A stretch of DNA of 64,000 bases, taken from the NCBI RefSeq assembly GCF_014646755.1, contig NZ_BMNW01000013.1, positions 1 to 64,000 on the forward strand. The letters are read 5' to 3'. The position numbers and the translations under genes were made by a program. A model generated the notes under the pieces. That model worked only from the letters and a program-made list of their open reading frames with translations, had not been told where the DNA came from and did no database searches. Of this stretch, positions 44,490 to 56,016 are shown in pieces; position 1 is the first letter of the stretch, and each line of letters begins with the position of its first letter. This DNA comes from Pseudomonas asuensis (lineage in GTDB: Bacteria; Pseudomonadota; Gammaproteobacteria; Pseudomonadales; Pseudomonadaceae).

Positions 44490-45302
44490 TCAGTCCGGAA
44501 ACTCCGGAGTTTGCCTGCTCATTTGCGCCGCCAATGCGGTACGCAAATCGGTTGATTGCAGCATTGCCGCATTCCATGTGGCGATGTAATCCAACCCCTC
44601 AGCTACCTGATGATCACGCATAAAACCGATCATCTTCTTGGTACCACGTATTGCTAGCGGTGACTTGGCAGCAATCGTTTGCGCCAGTAGAAACACATCT
44701 TCCATCATCTGCTCAGCCGTCGTGTAGACACGGTTGACCAGCCCCATGGAAAACGCTTCCTCACCACTGAAAGATCGTCCTGTATAAGCCAGCTCGCGCA
44801 ACATACCTTCACCAATCAGATGAGGCAGGCGTTGCAAGGAACCTAGATCGGCCACCATACCCAGGTCAATTTCCTTTAAGGCAAACTGAGCTTCAGCTGT
44901 GGCATAGCGCATATCGCATGCAGCTATCAGATCAACAGCACCGCCCAGGCAATACCCCTGGATAGCAGCCAGAACCGGCTTGCGACATTGCTCGACTGCA
45001 TTGAAGGACGATTGAAGTTCAAGAATCTTGGAGCGTAATAACTCCGAATTGAGGCCTACGTCACGTCCAAGCTGACCGGCGGTCTCGCCAAGTAACGAAA
45101 GGTCCATACCAGAGGAAAAATGCGGACCCGCACCTGACAGCACGACAGCACGTACTGAACGTTCCTGATCAGCCCAATGAAAGAGGTCACGTATCTCCTG
45201 CCAGAACGCTGCATTCATGGCATTGATCTTTTCGGGTCGATTAATAATCACATGAGCGACCTTATCGACACGCTCAAGACGGAACGCGCTGAACTCTTCC
45301 AT
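44490..45302 (-). CDS. Enoyl-CoA hydratase/isomerase family protein
   Basis: A protein of 270 residues of the crotonase fold: oxyanion-hole regions SGAGPHFSSGMDLSLLG and IQGYCLGGAVDLIAACDMRYA, and a later acidic position in ALKEIDLGMVADLG. The Asp after MVA suits the dienoyl-CoA isomerase branch, but the exact reaction is not certain. The start at 45302 (AGAGGAG upstream) is preferred over an ATG 17 codons earlier. It probably co-transcribes with fimL (36 bp apart). Confidence 0.88.
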   Translation of the reverse strand: MEEFSAFRLERVDKVAHVIINRPEKINAMNAAFWQEIRDLFHWADQERSVRAVVLSGAGPHFSSGMDLSLLGETAGQLGRDVGLNSELLRSKILELQSSFNAVEQCRKPVLAAIQGYCLGGAVDLIAACDMRYATAEAQFALKEIDLGMVADLGSLQRLPHLIGEGMLRELAYTGRSFSGEEAFSMGLVNRVYTTAEQMMEDVFLLAQTIAAKSPLAIRGTKKMIGFMRDHQVAEGLDYIATWNAAMLQSTDLRTALAAQMSRQTPEFPD

Positions 45303-45578
45303 CTGCTCCTCTTCCAAGCTGGAACGATTCTCGGCAATAGATAGCGGATACAAAGCCGCCTTGCCCTAATAGCGATATGCCGCTACTCATACTGCGACTT
45401 TAGTCACATCATAAAGCAATACGGTTCAGTTGATAATTCGAAATCTTTGTACTGATGTGCCAAACAACCGTTTCTGAACGTCTGAGTGGCTTTTTGACAG
45501 GATTTGTTCAGGTGAAAGGTGCAGCAAGCCAGACATAGGCCTTGGTAGCTGGTGTCAGCCACCAAGAGCCTGAGGTCA

Positions 45579-46322
45579 TCAATGAACGATGGTTCCCTCT
45601 TCCATCTGGACCCACAAGGCGGGTGTGCCTGCTGATTTCTCAATAGCCGCCAATCGTGCAGCATGATCAGCTAATTCAGCCTCACTTGCCGTGATAACTC
45701 GTGTCTTGACGCGGTCCGCTGGCAAGCGACGAATCGGGCTGGCCTCATTGGCATTACTGCTACCCTCCTGACCCTGTCCAGCCAATGAAAGGGAAGTCTG
45801 TCCTCCCGTCATAGCCAGATAAACATCCGCCAGGATCTCAGAGTCAAGCAAGGCGCCGTGCAGCTCACGGTTTGAGTTATCGACACCGTAGCGCTTGCAC
45901 AGCGCATCAAGGCTATTACGCTGCCCTGGGTGACGCCCACGCGCCATCATGAGGGTGTCAAGCACCGTACAGTGATCAGTAATTTCCGCCCATTCAGGAC
46001 GATTACCCAAGAGGCGGAATTCGTTATTAATAAAGCCGATATCGAACGCAGCGTTATGGATGATCAGCTCTGCGCCCTTGATGAATTCGAAGAACTCTTC
46101 TGCGATGTCACGAAAACGCGGCTTGTCTGCCAGGAATTCACTGGTAATACCGTGAACGGCAATCGCGCCTTCATCAATCTCACGATCGGGGTTTAGATAG
46201 ACATGGAAATGGCGACCCGTCAGCCGACGTCCAATAACCTCGACCCCACCAATCTCGATGATCCGATGCCCGTCAGTAACGGGCATGCCAGTTGTTTCCG
46301 TATCGAGCACTACGCTACGCAT
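45579..46322 (-). CDS. dnaQ: DNA polymerase III epsilon subunit (proofreading exonuclease)
   Basis: A protein of 247 residues. The DEDDh exonuclease motifs are complete: D7/E9 in VVLDTETTG, HNAAFDIGFINNE and HGALLDSEILADVYL (His and last Asp). The C-terminal tail (about 185-247) binds the polymerase alpha subunit. It is 14 bp from rnhA on the same strand, a coupled pair typical of gammaproteobacteria. Confidence 0.97.
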   Translation of the reverse strand: MRSVVLDTETTGMPVTDGHRIIEIGGVEVIGRRLTGRHFHVYLNPDREIDEGAIAVHGITSEFLADKPRFRDIAEEFFEFIKGAELIIHNAAFDIGFINNEFRLLGNRPEWAEITDHCTVLDTLMMARGRHPGQRNSLDALCKRYGVDNSNRELHGALLDSEILADVYLAMTGGQTSLSLAGQGQEGSSNANEASPIRRLPADRVKTRVITASEAELADHAARLAAIEKSAGTPALWVQMEEGTIVH

Positions 46323-46336
46323 CTATTAATCACCTA

Positions 46337-46789
46337 TCACACTGTCCGCATGGCGCGGATTTCATCAACACCACGATTAGCCAGCTGGTCAGCCCGCTCG
46401 TTGCCATGATGTCCGGTATGCCCTCTGACCCACTCCCACTCAACCTCATGTCGAGCCACCTGGGTATCGAGTGCCTGCCACAAATCAGCGTTTTTAACCG
46501 GCTGCTTGGCAGCTGTCTTCCAGCCACGCGCTTTCCAGCCGCGTAGCCATTCTGTGATACCACGCATCACGTACTCGGAGTCTGTCACTATTCGCACCTG
46601 ACAAGAGCGCTTGAGCGCTTCAAGGGCCCGAATAGCTGCCATCAGTTCCATTCGATTATTAGTGGTAACGGCTTCCCCGCCCCATAACTCACGCTCGTTG
46701 CCCTTGTAGACCAGCAAGGCGCCCCATCCACCAGGGCCGGGGTTTCCCTTGCACGCACCGTCCGTGTAGATCTCTACGATGTCACTCAT
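46337..46789 (-). CDS. rnhA: Ribonuclease HI
   Basis: A protein of 150 residues. Metal-binding carboxylates are seen in [18 protein letters not shown] (Asp), [13 protein letters not shown] (Glu), VTDSEYVM (Asp) and [10 protein letters not shown] (Asp), plus the basic handle ([22 protein letters not shown]). It degrades the RNA of RNA-DNA hybrids. Its start overlaps the end of the methyltransferase gene by 8 bp. Confidence 0.97.
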   Translation of the reverse strand: MSDIVEIYTDGACKGNPGPGGWGALLVYKGNERELWGGEAVTTNNRMELMAAIRALEALKRSCQVRIVTDSEYVMRGITEWLRGWKARGWKTAAKQPVKNADLWQALDTQVARHEVEWEWVRGHTGHHGNERADQLANRGVDEIRAMRTV

Positions 46790-47549
46790 TCGTTCCGCTC
46801 GTTTCGCGACGGCTCACCTTGGCAACCGGCATGGGAATCAGCTTTCCACGGGGTTCACGACGGGTCTGTGGCAAGGGGCGTAGCCCTACCATCAGCTTGC
46901 GAGCCGATAATAAATAGAAGCCTGCACCTGGCAAAGGCTCGCCCTCTCGATTGCGCTCCAACCAAGACAAACGATTCTGCCAGACAGGCGAAGAAAGCGG
47001 CGGACGATAACACCCGAACCGCCGTTTCTCCAAAGCGAATCCAAGCAATGCCAACCAATCGGCTACGCGACTGGCGCCAATGCAGCGCGCCTTACGAAAC
47101 GCATCGCGAGCAAAATAATGCCTGAGCCCCCACGTACTCCATGGGTTGATTCCTAGGATGAGCAGATGCCCCCCAGGCCTTACACTAAGGGCCGCTTCCC
47201 TCAATAGCCGATGAGGCGACAAACAGAAGTCCAACCCATGCTGAAGCAGCACCACATCCGCTGCATTCTCACCCAATGGCCAAGCACCTTCTTCACAAGC
47301 AATATCGACACCCGGCAACGGTGGGCCAAGCCGCACCCCATGGCGCAACTGGTCAGCGCCCGGAGGAATCCTTAAGGAAGGGCCATAGTGGACCAGATAG
47401 CCTCCAAAGTGGCGCTTCAACTCCTCAGAAAGCAGGCGCTCTTCCTCTTCAATCATTAACTGACCCAAGGGGCCATCAAGCCACTGGCGAGCTGAGCGCA
47501 TCAGCGTCAGCCAGCGCTCGTCAGCCTGGGCGAAGGCATCATTTACCAT
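46782..47549 (-). CDS. SAM-dependent methyltransferase-like protein
   Basis: A protein of 255 residues with the later methyltransferase motifs ([45 protein letters not shown]). The first motif is not the usual GxGxG; the region reads [16 protein letters not shown]. Function unknown. It is first in the unit methyltransferase-rnhA-dnaQ, with GGAGGAAAG before the ATG, and is divergent from gloB across 298 bp. Confidence 0.85.
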   Translation of the reverse strand: MVNDAFAQADERWLTLMRSARQWLDGPLGQLMIEEEERLLSEELKRHFGGYLVHYGPSLRIPPGADQLRHGVRLGPPLPGVDIACEEGAWPLGENAADVVLLQHGLDFCLSPHRLLREAALSVRPGGHLLILGINPWSTWGLRHYFARDAFRKARCIGASRVADWLALLGFALEKRRFGCYRPPLSSPVWQNRLSWLERNREGEPLPGAGFYLLSARKLMVGLRPLPQTRREPRGKLIPMPVAKVSRRETSGTNE

Positions 47550-47847
47550 TTGCTTTCCTCCAGAGGCGCTGCCAAGAGCACCCGGAATTCAAGACAGCCG
47601 AGCTTCAACGCCTACTTGATATTGGCCTGGCACCAAAATAGAGCTCTTGGTGTAATCAGCAAGCGCTCCTCACGGCAGACAGCCATCTGCAGACTTTAAA
47701 CAGTTCTACCCATGAAGACTGTATCTTTTCATGATTGCTTGCAGACTTCCGACAAGCGATAAGAGCACAACGATGTTTTATCACTCGCATCCGAAAGTCA
47801 GAAACGCCTAATATGCAATTTTGCACATCAAACGGTAGTTACTGCAC

Positions 47848-48624
47848 ATGATACAGATAGACGCCCTTCCCGCTTTCTCGGACAACTACATCTGGTTGCT
47901 GCAGGATCCGTCTTCCAAACGCTGTGCAGTGGTAGATCCAGGTGATGCTGCTCCGGTCCTGGCATGGCTTGAGCGACATTCCGAGTGGGCGCTTACAGAC
48001 ATTCTTCTTACGCATCATCACCATGATCATGTAGGCGGTGTACAGGCGTTGAAAAGCGCGACCTCGGCACACGTCTATGGCCCGGCATTAGAGGGCGTGC
48101 CATGCCTTGATACTGCACTCAATGAAGGTGACAGCCTGGAGGTTTTTGAAAGGCCTTTTCATGTTCTACACGTACCCGGACATACATTGGGGCATATTGC
48201 GTACGTTCGTACCGGCGCCCAACCCCTGCTGTTCTGTGGTGATACCTTGTTTGCAGGTGGCTGTGGCCGACTATTTGAAGGCACTCCTGCACAAATGCAT
48301 GACTCATTGCGCAAGTTTTCTCAACTCGCTCCCAATACAAAAGTGTACTGCGCACATGAATACACGCTGAACAACTTGCGTTTTGCCCGCGCAGTAGAAC
48401 CGACCAATAACGAACTGAACGAACGTTACAAGCACGTTGAGGCCATGCGCGAGCGTGGCGAAATGACGCTCCCCTCTACCCTTGCGCTAGAGCTTGCCAC
48501 CAACCCATTCATGCGGTGTTCAACCCCTTCTGTTAAACGCGCTGCAGATGAAAAAAATGGCTTTCCAAACCGCTCCGAGGTAGAGGTTTTCACGACGTTA
48601 CGAGCCTGGAAAGATCATTTCTGA
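47848..48624 (+). CDS. gloB: Hydroxyacylglutathione hydrolase (glyoxalase II)
   Basis: A protein of 258 residues. The metallo-beta-lactamase signature [10 protein letters not shown] is followed by [28 protein letters not shown] and the C-terminal [11 protein letters not shown] with a glutathione-binding end ([20 protein letters not shown]). It hydrolyses S-lactoylglutathione in methylglyoxal detoxification. No ribosome site is visible before the ATG. Confidence 0.96.
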   Translation: MIQIDALPAFSDNYIWLLQDPSSKRCAVVDPGDAAPVLAWLERHSEWALTDILLTHHHHDHVGGVQALKSATSAHVYGPALEGVPCLDTALNEGDSLEVFERPFHVLHVPGHTLGHIAYVRTGAQPLLFCGDTLFAGGCGRLFEGTPAQMHDSLRKFSQLAPNTKVYCAHEYTLNNLRFARAVEPTNNELNERYKHVEAMRERGEMTLPSTLALELATNPFMRCSTPSVKRAADEKNGFPNRSEVEVFTTLRAWKDHF

Positions 48625-48698
48625 GGACTAGTCAATCTTGACCCTGCGGAGCGGCATTCCTAGAATCGCGCAAATTTTTCCGGGGATGCACTCAGCTA

Positions 48699-50282
48699 AT
48701 GCCGCCACAGCCGCCACTTAATGCCGACGTAGACGGACTGGCTCGCACCGCGAAACTTTCTGCTCTTTTCCTTGCTGTCTTCTTGGCAGGCTGTCAGGGA
48801 ATGGCACCAAAAGATCAGGAGCGCTACCTGCCAGAGGACAGCCTGAGCAGCAACATTAACCTGCAGCGAGAGCCAGAGTGGATAAAGCTCGGCACTCAGA
48901 ATCAGGTACCCAAGGACATCTGGGATCGCATGCGTAGCGGTTTTCAGCTACAGGGTGAGATTGGCGTAAATCCTCGGATCGAGCAACAGCGCCTCTGGTA
49001 TGTCAGTAACCCGGCCAACATTGAAAAGTCGGCTAACCGGGGCGGTTTATACCTGCATTACATCGTCGAAAGGCTCGAAGAGCGGCACATGCCCCTTGAA
49101 CTTGCCCTACTCCCAATTGTGGAGAGTTCTTTCAATCCTTTTGCTCTTTCGCGCAGCGAAGCGGCCGGGATCTGGCAATTCATTCCAACTACAGGCCGTT
49201 ACTTCAATTTGCAGCAGACCCGCTGGTACGATGGTCGGTTAGATATCACAGCATCCACCAATGCAGCCCTGGATTATCTTTCCAAGCTGCACGACATGTT
49301 TAATGGGGACTGGCTGCTTGCACTGGCGGCTTATAATGCGGGTGAAGGCACTGTAGGTCGTGCTATTGAGCGCAACCAGAAGCTAGGATTGCCTACTGAC
49401 TACTGGAACCTGTCCTCACTGCCACAGGAAACACAGGGCTATGTGCCCAAACTATTAGCTGTTTCCCAGCTGATCATGAACCCGGAATCGTACGGTATCC
49501 AGTTAGACTCGATTGCCAACGAACCGTATTTCGAAGTCGTCAAGATCAAGCAGCACCTGGACCTTGCCAAGGTCGCAAAACTCGCTGACCTTGATGAGGA
49601 TGAGCTGTATCGCCTGAATCCGGCCTACACTCGCCGGGTTACCATGGACGGTCCTAAACAGCTTCTAATTCCAGCCGAAAAGGCCGAGTTATTACTCGAA
49701 AATCTAGCAAACAAATCCTCTGAGGCAATCGTAAAATGGCAGGAGTACAAGGTACGTCGTGGTGATAGCCTGGGTATTATTGCCAATCGTTACAACGTAA
49801 GCAGTCAGCAAATTCTGTCCCTAAACAAGCTTAAATCCAGTCGTTTAGTGGCGGGCCAGATGCTAATGATTCCTCGTGTAACGGGCAGCATTTCACCGGT
49901 AACCACCCAAAAAGACATTGCATCCCTTGTTGAAGAGCCAGTGACACGGACCTATCGCGTTAAAAGTGGCGACAATCTGTGGACCATCGCCCGTGATAAC
50001 AAGGTTCAACTGAGTGATTTGAAACGTTGGAACGATTTGAGCAAACAAGGGATCAAGGTGGGTCAGGTGCTCAAGCTCTACGGTGCGCCCATTAAAACAA
50101 CCAAGGTGGCCAATAGCAGCAAATCGCGCCAAAACGTAACGTACTACCGAGTCAAACCAGGTGATTCCCTGTATATGATTGCCAAACACTTCAATGTGCA
50201 GTTGCAAAATATTCAGCAATGGAATCCCAAGAGTGGGAAAAATCTCACTCCCGGCCAGACGTTGACCCTGTATCTCGACTGA
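48699..50282 (+). CDS. mltD: Membrane-bound lytic murein transglycosylase D
   Basis: A protein of 527 residues. A hydrophobic lead ending LAVFLAGCQG marks a lipoprotein (Cys after a lipobox). The SLT domain has the catalytic Glu in LLPIVESSFNPFALSRSEAAGIWQF, and three LysM repeats near residues 345-395, 420-465 and 480-525 bind peptidoglycan. It cleaves glycan strands at the cell envelope. The stop at 50282 is followed by yejA with partial overlap of open frames, but the yejA start lies beyond. Confidence 0.95.
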   Translation: MPPQPPLNADVDGLARTAKLSALFLAVFLAGCQGMAPKDQERYLPEDSLSSNINLQREPEWIKLGTQNQVPKDIWDRMRSGFQLQGEIGVNPRIEQQRLWYVSNPANIEKSANRGGLYLHYIVERLEERHMPLELALLPIVESSFNPFALSRSEAAGIWQFIPTTGRYFNLQQTRWYDGRLDITASTNAALDYLSKLHDMFNGDWLLALAAYNAGEGTVGRAIERNQKLGLPTDYWNLSSLPQETQGYVPKLLAVSQLIMNPESYGIQLDSIANEPYFEVVKIKQHLDLAKVAKLADLDEDELYRLNPAYTRRVTMDGPKQLLIPAEKAELLLENLANKSSEAIVKWQEYKVRRGDSLGIIANRYNVSSQQILSLNKLKSSRLVAGQMLMIPRVTGSISPVTTQKDIASLVEEPVTRTYRVKSGDNLWTIARDNKVQLSDLKRWNDLSKQGIKVGQVLKLYGAPIKTTKVANSSKSRQNVTYYRVKPGDSLYMIAKHFNVQLQNIQQWNPKSGKNLTPGQTLTLYLD

Positions 50283-50428
50283 TTGATCTGGGCGTGCCAA
50301 AGGCGGCTGCCGTACGCCTCTTTTTCAAGCTGAGACGAACTGGTACCGTTACGGCCCAACGCTTTACAGATAGGGTCCTGCCTGGCCGTACAGCTTATGA
50401 TCAAGCCAGCCAATTCTTACTACAAACA

Positions 50429-52270
50429 ATGAGCGCTAAGATGGCCCTTCGTTTTTCCGCCTGGTTCTATAGCGCTCTCCTGTTTGCCACGCTAGGGGTG
50501 CTGTTGGGTACTGCGTATGGCGCGCCTCAGCACGCAATAACGCTGTATGGCGAGCCCCCTAAGTACTCAGAGCATTTTACTCACTTTGACTACACCAACC
50601 CGGACGCGCCCAAAGGTGGCATCCTGCGTCTTTCTGGTTTCGGCAGCTTCGATACGCTAAATCCCTTCAATAACAAGGGCACACCACCTAGCCAGATCAG
50701 CCTGATCTATGAAACGCTGACATTTCACTCTCAGGATGAAGCCTTTACGGAATATGGGCTATTAGCCGAGAAGATCGAAAGAGCCGTTGATAACAGTTAT
50801 GTTCGCTTTTACCTACGCCCTCAGGCTCGCTTCAATGACGGAACGCCCGTTACTGCTGATGACGTTGTATTCACATTCAACGCACTGATCAACCAAGGCG
50901 ATCCGCTCTACCGCAGCTATTACGCGGACGTGAAAGACGTTACAGCCGAAAGTCCATTAGTGGTTCGCTTTGACTTCACAACAACACAGAATCGAGAGCT
51001 GCCCCTCATTCTGGGGCAGCTACCAGTCCTGTCTAAGCACTGGTGGACCAGCCGAGATTTTGGAAAGTCCTCCCTAGAGCCCCCGTTGGGTAGTGGCCCC
51101 TATCGAATCGCCAGTGTCCAAGCAGGTCGCTCGCTTCGTCTGGAGCGAGTAAAGGACTGGTGGGGCAAGGATCTTGCTGTTAATAAAGGTTTCTACAATT
51201 TCGATACGATCACTGTAGATTATTATCGCGATCAAAATGTAGGGCTTGAGGCTTTCAAGGCCAACCAGTTTGATGTGAACCAGGAGATGTCTGCGAAGAA
51301 CTGGGCAACAGCCTATGAAACGCCTGCCTTGCGAGAAGGAAGGATCATCAAGGCAGAAATACCTAACCACCAGCCTCAAGGCATGCAAGCCTTTATCTTC
51401 AATCTCCGCCGCCCGATGTTTCAAGACAAGCGGGTACGTCAGGCTATCGCCCTATTATTTGACTTTGAATGGAGTAATCGTCAGCTGTTCTACGGCGCGT
51501 ATACCCGTAACAATAGTTATTTCGAAAACTCGGAGCTGGCCGCTAAGGGACTGCCCAGTCCAGAAGAGCTAAAGATCCTGGAACCCTTGCGTAGTCAACT
51601 TCCTCCAGAAGTATTTAGCAGAGCACCAGAACCCTCCCGCACTGACGGAAGCGGTATTGTCCGCCCGCAGCAAAGAGAGGCTTACCGGCTCCTGCTTGAG
51701 GCTGGCTATCACATTGAAAATGACCGCATGGTCGATGCGCAAGGCAATCCGCTGCGCTTTGAGTTCATGCTAGCCCAGCCTGCCTTTGAAAGAGTGTTAC
51801 TACCCTATAAACGTAACCTCGCTGAAGTCGGCATTACCATGGATATTCGGCGAGTAGATGTATCTCAGTTCGTCAATCGTGCTCGCTCACGCGACTTCGA
51901 TATAACCGTTTCCAGCTGGCCACAAACCAGCTCTCCTGGTAATGAACAACGTGATTTTTGGCACTCAGTCAGCGCAGACGATCCAGGAAGCCGAAACCTG
52001 CTCGGGTTAAAGGACCCTGCTATTGATCGCCTTGTAGAAGCGCTAATCGGCGCTGATAGCCGCGCCTCGCTTGTCACCCATGCTCAAGCATTAGATCGCG
52101 CCCTATTGTGGGGACACTACGTAGTTCCTAACTGGTATACCAACCGCTGGCGAGTTGCCTATTGGAATCGCTTCGGGCGTCCCGCCAAACAGCCAGACTC
52201 TGATTTCGGGCTGATGACGTGGTGGCAAATCAGTGATACTGCCCGCAAAACTTCGCAGGTAAATCCCTGA
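50429..52270 (+). CDS. yejA: YejA-type solute-binding protein of a peptide ABC transporter
   Basis: A protein of about 613 residues. The signal peptide ([20 protein letters not shown]) is followed by a family-5 extracellular solute-binding domain ([43 protein letters not shown]). It feeds the YejBEF importer. No Shine-Dalgarno sequence is clear; ATG 50429 or ATG 50441 both fit. An open frame extends 70 codons into mltD but is not needed. The stop overlaps the yejB start (TGATG). Confidence 0.92.
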   Translation: MSAKMALRFSAWFYSALLFATLGVLLGTAYGAPQHAITLYGEPPKYSEHFTHFDYTNPDAPKGGILRLSGFGSFDTLNPFNNKGTPPSQISLIYETLTFHSQDEAFTEYGLLAEKIERAVDNSYVRFYLRPQARFNDGTPVTADDVVFTFNALINQGDPLYRSYYADVKDVTAESPLVVRFDFTTTQNRELPLILGQLPVLSKHWWTSRDFGKSSLEPPLGSGPYRIASVQAGRSLRLERVKDWWGKDLAVNKGFYNFDTITVDYYRDQNVGLEAFKANQFDVNQEMSAKNWATAYETPALREGRIIKAEIPNHQPQGMQAFIFNLRRPMFQDKRVRQAIALLFDFEWSNRQLFYGAYTRNNSYFENSELAAKGLPSPEELKILEPLRSQLPPEVFSRAPEPSRTDGSGIVRPQQREAYRLLLEAGYHIENDRMVDAQGNPLRFEFMLAQPAFERVLLPYKRNLAEVGITMDIRRVDVSQFVNRARSRDFDITVSSWPQTSSPGNEQRDFWHSVSADDPGSRNLLGLKDPAIDRLVEALIGADSRASLVTHAQALDRALLWGHYVVPNWYTNRWRVAYWNRFGRPAKQPDSDFGLMTWWQISDTARKTSQVNP

Positions 52271-53352
52271 TGCTGTCCTATGCCCTGCGTCGATTATTGC
52301 TGATCATCCCTACACTGTTCGGCATCTTGCTCATCAACTTCATCATCATTCAGGCAGCTCCGGGTGGCCCCGTAGATCAAGCCATGGCACGCCTGCAGGG
52401 TCTGAGCGCGGGAGGCGCTACCAGCCGGATCACTGGCAGCGGAAGCGAATCTGCAGAGCGCGGTAATACCCAGTATCGTGGTGCTCAAGGCTTGGATGCA
52501 GACCTAATCAAGCAACTCGAAAAGCAATATGGTTTTGACAAACCAGCCCCGGAGCGCTTCTGGCTAATGCTAAAAAGCTATGCTCAGCTGGATTTTGGTC
52601 AAAGCTTTTTCAGAGATGCCAAAGTCACTGACCTTATCGTGGAAAAGTTGCCCGTCTCGATTTCGCTCGGCTTGTGGAGCACATTGATTCTGTACTTGAT
52701 CAGTATTCCACTAGGCATTACCAAAGCTATCCGTCACGGCAGCGCATTCGATGTATGGACCAGCTCAGCCATTGTAATCGGCTATGCGATCCCAGCTTTC
52801 CTGTTCGGCATCCTGCTTATCGTACTGTTTGCAGGCGGCAGTTATCTGCAATGGTTCCCACTGCGCGGCCTCACCTCGCCGAACTTTGAAGAGCTGAGCC
52901 TGGGCAGCAAGATCATCGACTACTTCTGGCACTTGGCATTACCCGTAACCACCCTCGTCATTGGCGGCTTTGCAACACTCACGTTACTGACCAAGAACAG
53001 TTTTCTGGAGGAGATCAATAAGCAGTATGTCATTACTGCGCGAGCCAAAGGACTGACAGAGCGCCGCGTTCTTTATGGGCATGTCTTTCGAAATGCCATG
53101 CTCTTGGTCATATCAGGCGTTCCTGCTGCCCTGCTCGGCGTATTCTTTACCGGCTCGCTACTCATCGAAGTGATTTTCTCACTGGATGGCCTTGGGCTCT
53201 TAAGCTTTGAGTCGGTTATGAATCGGGATTACCCCGTCGTATTTGGGACACTCTTTCTGTTCACCCTGTTCGGGTTAGTGACCAAACTGATTAGCGACCT
53301 TACGTACATGCTGATCGATCCTCGCATCGACTTCGAAAGCCGGGACTACTGA
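52270..53352 (+). CDS. yejB: YejB-type peptide ABC transporter permease
   Basis: A protein of 360 residues with six hydrophobic helices and the permease EAA-like loop ([28 protein letters not shown]). A hydrophilic insert between helices 1 and 2 (about residues 40-90) is usual in YejB. TGATG couples both ends to neighbours (yejA stop/yejB start and yejB stop/yejE start). Confidence 0.95.
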   Translation: MLSYALRRLLLIIPTLFGILLINFIIIQAAPGGPVDQAMARLQGLSAGGATSRITGSGSESAERGNTQYRGAQGLDADLIKQLEKQYGFDKPAPERFWLMLKSYAQLDFGQSFFRDAKVTDLIVEKLPVSISLGLWSTLILYLISIPLGITKAIRHGSAFDVWTSSAIVIGYAIPAFLFGILLIVLFAGGSYLQWFPLRGLTSPNFEELSLGSKIIDYFWHLALPVTTLVIGGFATLTLLTKNSFLEEINKQYVITARAKGLTERRVLYGHVFRNAMLLVISGVPAALLGVFFTGSLLIEVIFSLDGLGLLSFESVMNRDYPVVFGTLFLFTLFGLVTKLISDLTYMLIDPRIDFESRDY

Positions 53353-54374
53353 TGCTGCGCCTTTCTCCTCTTAATCAGCGCCGCTGGAGCCGTTTCAAAG
53401 CCCATAAACGAGGCTGGTACTCACTCTGGCTATTTCTCGTCCTGTTCTCTTTTTGTCTTTGCGCCGAGCTTATCGCCAACGATAAACCCTTGATCATCCA
53501 TGTTGATGACCAATGGTATTTTCCGGCAATGATCCATTACAGCGAAACCGACTTTGGCGGAGAGTTTCCTCTGGAGCCGAACTATAAGGGCCCCTATTTT
53601 GAAAAGCTGATGGAAGAAAAAGCAGCCTGGATACTATGGCCGCTCATTCCCTTCAGCTATGGCAGCATCAACTATGATCTCAATGTACCAGCACCCGCCC
53701 CACCGTCAGCGCAAAATTGGCTAGGCACGGATGATCAGGCAAGAGACGTACTGGCACGTATCATCTATGGCTTTCGTATATCGGTCCTGTTTGCTCTGAT
53801 TTTGACAATCGGTAGCAGTCTGGTCGGAGTACTGGTTGGTGCACTGCAAGGGTATTTTGGCGGCTGGATCGATCTTCTGGGACAGCGGTTCCTGGAGGTA
53901 TGGTCAGGACTGCCCGTTCTATTCCTGCTCATCATCCTGTCCAGCTTCGTACAGCCTAACTTCTGGTGGCTGCTAGGCATCATGCTGCTGTTTTCGTGGA
54001 CATCTCTCGTGGATGTCGTTCGGGCGGAGTTTCTGCGAGGTCGCAATTTAGAGTATGTGCGGGCTGCACGCGCGCTCGGCATGAAAGATCCGGCCATCAT
54101 GTTTCATCACATCCTGCCAAATGCCATGATTGCCACCATGACATTTCTCCCCTTTCTGCTTACGGCAGCGATCGGAACCTTGACGTCCCTGGACTTCCTG
54201 GGCTTCGGACTCCCGGCTGGCGCCCCCTCCTTGGGCGAGTTGATCGCGCAGGGAAAAGAAAATCTGCAGGCTCCCTGGTTAGGTATCTCAGCCTTCGCAA
54301 CACTAGCATTGATGTTAAGCCTTTTGGTATTCATTGGTGAGGCAGCACGCGATGCATTCGATCCCCGAAAATAA
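53352..54374 (+). CDS. yejE: YejE-type peptide ABC transporter permease
   Basis: A protein of 340 residues. The N-terminal helix is followed by a large periplasmic part (about 40-125) and a BPD_transp_1 core (NLEYVRAARALGMKDPAIMFHHILPNAM). It is the second membrane subunit of the importer. The 3' end overlaps yejF by 23 bp. Confidence 0.95.
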   Translation: MLRLSPLNQRRWSRFKAHKRGWYSLWLFLVLFSFCLCAELIANDKPLIIHVDDQWYFPAMIHYSETDFGGEFPLEPNYKGPYFEKLMEEKAAWILWPLIPFSYGSINYDLNVPAPAPPSAQNWLGTDDQARDVLARIIYGFRISVLFALILTIGSSLVGVLVGALQGYFGGWIDLLGQRFLEVWSGLPVLFLLIILSSFVQPNFWWLLGIMLLFSWTSLVDVVRAEFLRGRNLEYVRAARALGMKDPAIMFHHILPNAMIATMTFLPFLLTAAIGTLTSLDFLGFGLPAGAPSLGELIAQGKENLQAPWLGISAFATLALMLSLLVFIGEAARDAFDPRK

Positions 54375-55998
54375 CGTGGCGCCTTCAGCTCAAACAACCA
54401 AATTGCTTGAGGTACGTGACCTGTGCGTTGAGTTTAGAAATGGACAGGAAGCAGCCCGCGTAGTCGAGCAGGTATCTTTTGATATCTATCCTGGCGAAAC
54501 ATTGGCGTTGGTGGGTGAAAGCGGCTCGGGCAAATCGGTAACTGCCCATTCGTTGCTGCGCCTGTTGCCAAAGTCCATAGTCAACTACCCCGCCGGTCAT
54601 GCGCTATATGGCGGCGAAGATTTGCTAAAGCTACCCGAAAGAAAGCTGCACGGGATACGGGGAAATCGTATTGCCATGATCTTTCAGGAGCCAATGACCT
54701 CGCTCAACCCTCTTCATACGCTCGACAAGCAGATAGGGGAAGTACTGGCGTTACATAAGGGACTAAGAGGTCCCGCTGCACGCAAACGGATGGTCGAACT
54801 TTTGGAACTGGTGGGAATTCCTGATCCAGCCAGCCGTCTTTCGGCCTATCCACATGAGCTCTCAGGCGGTCAACGCCAACGCGTCATGATCGCCATGGCA
54901 TTGGCTTGCGAGCCGGATCTGCTTATTGCAGACGAGCCTACCACTGCTCTTGATGTCACTGTTCAACAAAAAGTGCTCCACCTGCTAAAGGACCTACAGA
55001 AACGGCTAGGCATGGCCATCCTGCTTATCAGTCATGACCTTAACCTCGTACGGCAAATCGCCGATCGCATATGTGTCATGCAGCGCGGGCGCATCGTCGA
55101 ACAGGAAACGTGCGAGGTACTGTTTCAAAATCCTCAGCACCCTTACACACAACTACTGCTGGCAGCAGAACCGAGTGGCAGCCCAGCCCCCAGCCTTCAT
55201 GCCCCCATAGAATTGGCCACTGGACATCTGAGCGTCTGGTTCCCAATCCGCAAGGGACTGCTTCGTAGAACGGTTGATCATGTAAAGGCCGTTGAAGATG
55301 TTTCACTGGAAGTGAGGCAAGGGCAAACGCTGGGTATTGTAGGTGAAAGCGGGTCCGGCAAAACCACACTGGGCCTGGCTATTCTTCGTCTATTGGAAAG
55401 CCGTGGCCGCATACGCTTCGGCAATCAGGCGCTCGATCAGCTATCCTCTGCCCAAATTCGACCGTTACGCCGTCAGATGCAGGTCGTTTTTCAGGATCCC
55501 TATGGCAGTCTGAGTCCACGGATGTCTGTTGGCGACATAGTAGGAGAAGGCCTTAAGATTCACCGTATTGGTAAGGCGCAAGAGCAGGAAGCAGCAATAA
55601 TCGAGGCATTGCAGGAGGTAGGACTCGATCCCGAGGCCCGTCACCGTTATCCTCACGAATTTTCAGGCGGGCAACGGCAACGTATCGCCATTGCCCGAGC
55701 CCTGATAGTAAAACCCTCGTTGATTCTGTTGGATGAGCCTACTTCAGCGCTTGACCGAACCGTTCAACGACAGGTCGTAGAGCTACTTCGCGACCTGCAA
55801 TCCAAACACAATCTGACCTATCTATTCATCAGCCATGACCTGGCTGTTGTAAGAGCGCTAAGTCATCAGGTACTGGTGATGAAAGCAGGACAGGTTGTAG
55901 AACAAGGGAGTGCTGAAGACGTCTTCCAAAGACCTCAGCACCCGTATACACGGCAGTTATTGGATGCGGCATTTGCATCGTCCGCCCCTGCCTATTAA
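54352..55998 (+). CDS. yejF: YejF-type duplicated ATP-binding protein
   Basis: A protein of 548 residues with two complete ABC domains: Walker [16 protein letters not shown] and [15 protein letters not shown], signatures [15 protein letters not shown] and [15 protein letters not shown], and Walker [10 protein letters not shown] and LILLDEPTS. The start at 54352 has GGTGAGG upstream. In P. aeruginosa the equivalent operon (npp, by recall) imports peptidyl nucleoside antibiotics, and in E. coli Yej imports microcin C. Only one binding protein gene is present here. Confidence 0.95.
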   Translation: MHSIPENNVAPSAQTTKLLEVRDLCVEFRNGQEAARVVEQVSFDIYPGETLALVGESGSGKSVTAHSLLRLLPKSIVNYPAGHALYGGEDLLKLPERKLHGIRGNRIAMIFQEPMTSLNPLHTLDKQIGEVLALHKGLRGPAARKRMVELLELVGIPDPASRLSAYPHELSGGQRQRVMIAMALACEPDLLIADEPTTALDVTVQQKVLHLLKDLQKRLGMAILLISHDLNLVRQIADRICVMQRGRIVEQETCEVLFQNPQHPYTQLLLAAEPSGSPAPSLHAPIELATGHLSVWFPIRKGLLRRTVDHVKAVEDVSLEVRQGQTLGIVGESGSGKTTLGLAILRLLESRGRIRFGNQALDQLSSAQIRPLRRQMQVVFQDPYGSLSPRMSVGDIVGEGLKIHRIGKAQEQEAAIIEALQEVGLDPEARHRYPHEFSGGQRQRIAIARALIVKPSLILLDEPTSALDRTVQRQVVELLRDLQSKHNLTYLFISHDLAVVRALSHQVLVMKAGQVVEQGSAEDVFQRPQHPYTRQLLDAAFASSAPAY

Positions 55999-56016
55999 CC
56001 AAGAGGAAGAAAACAC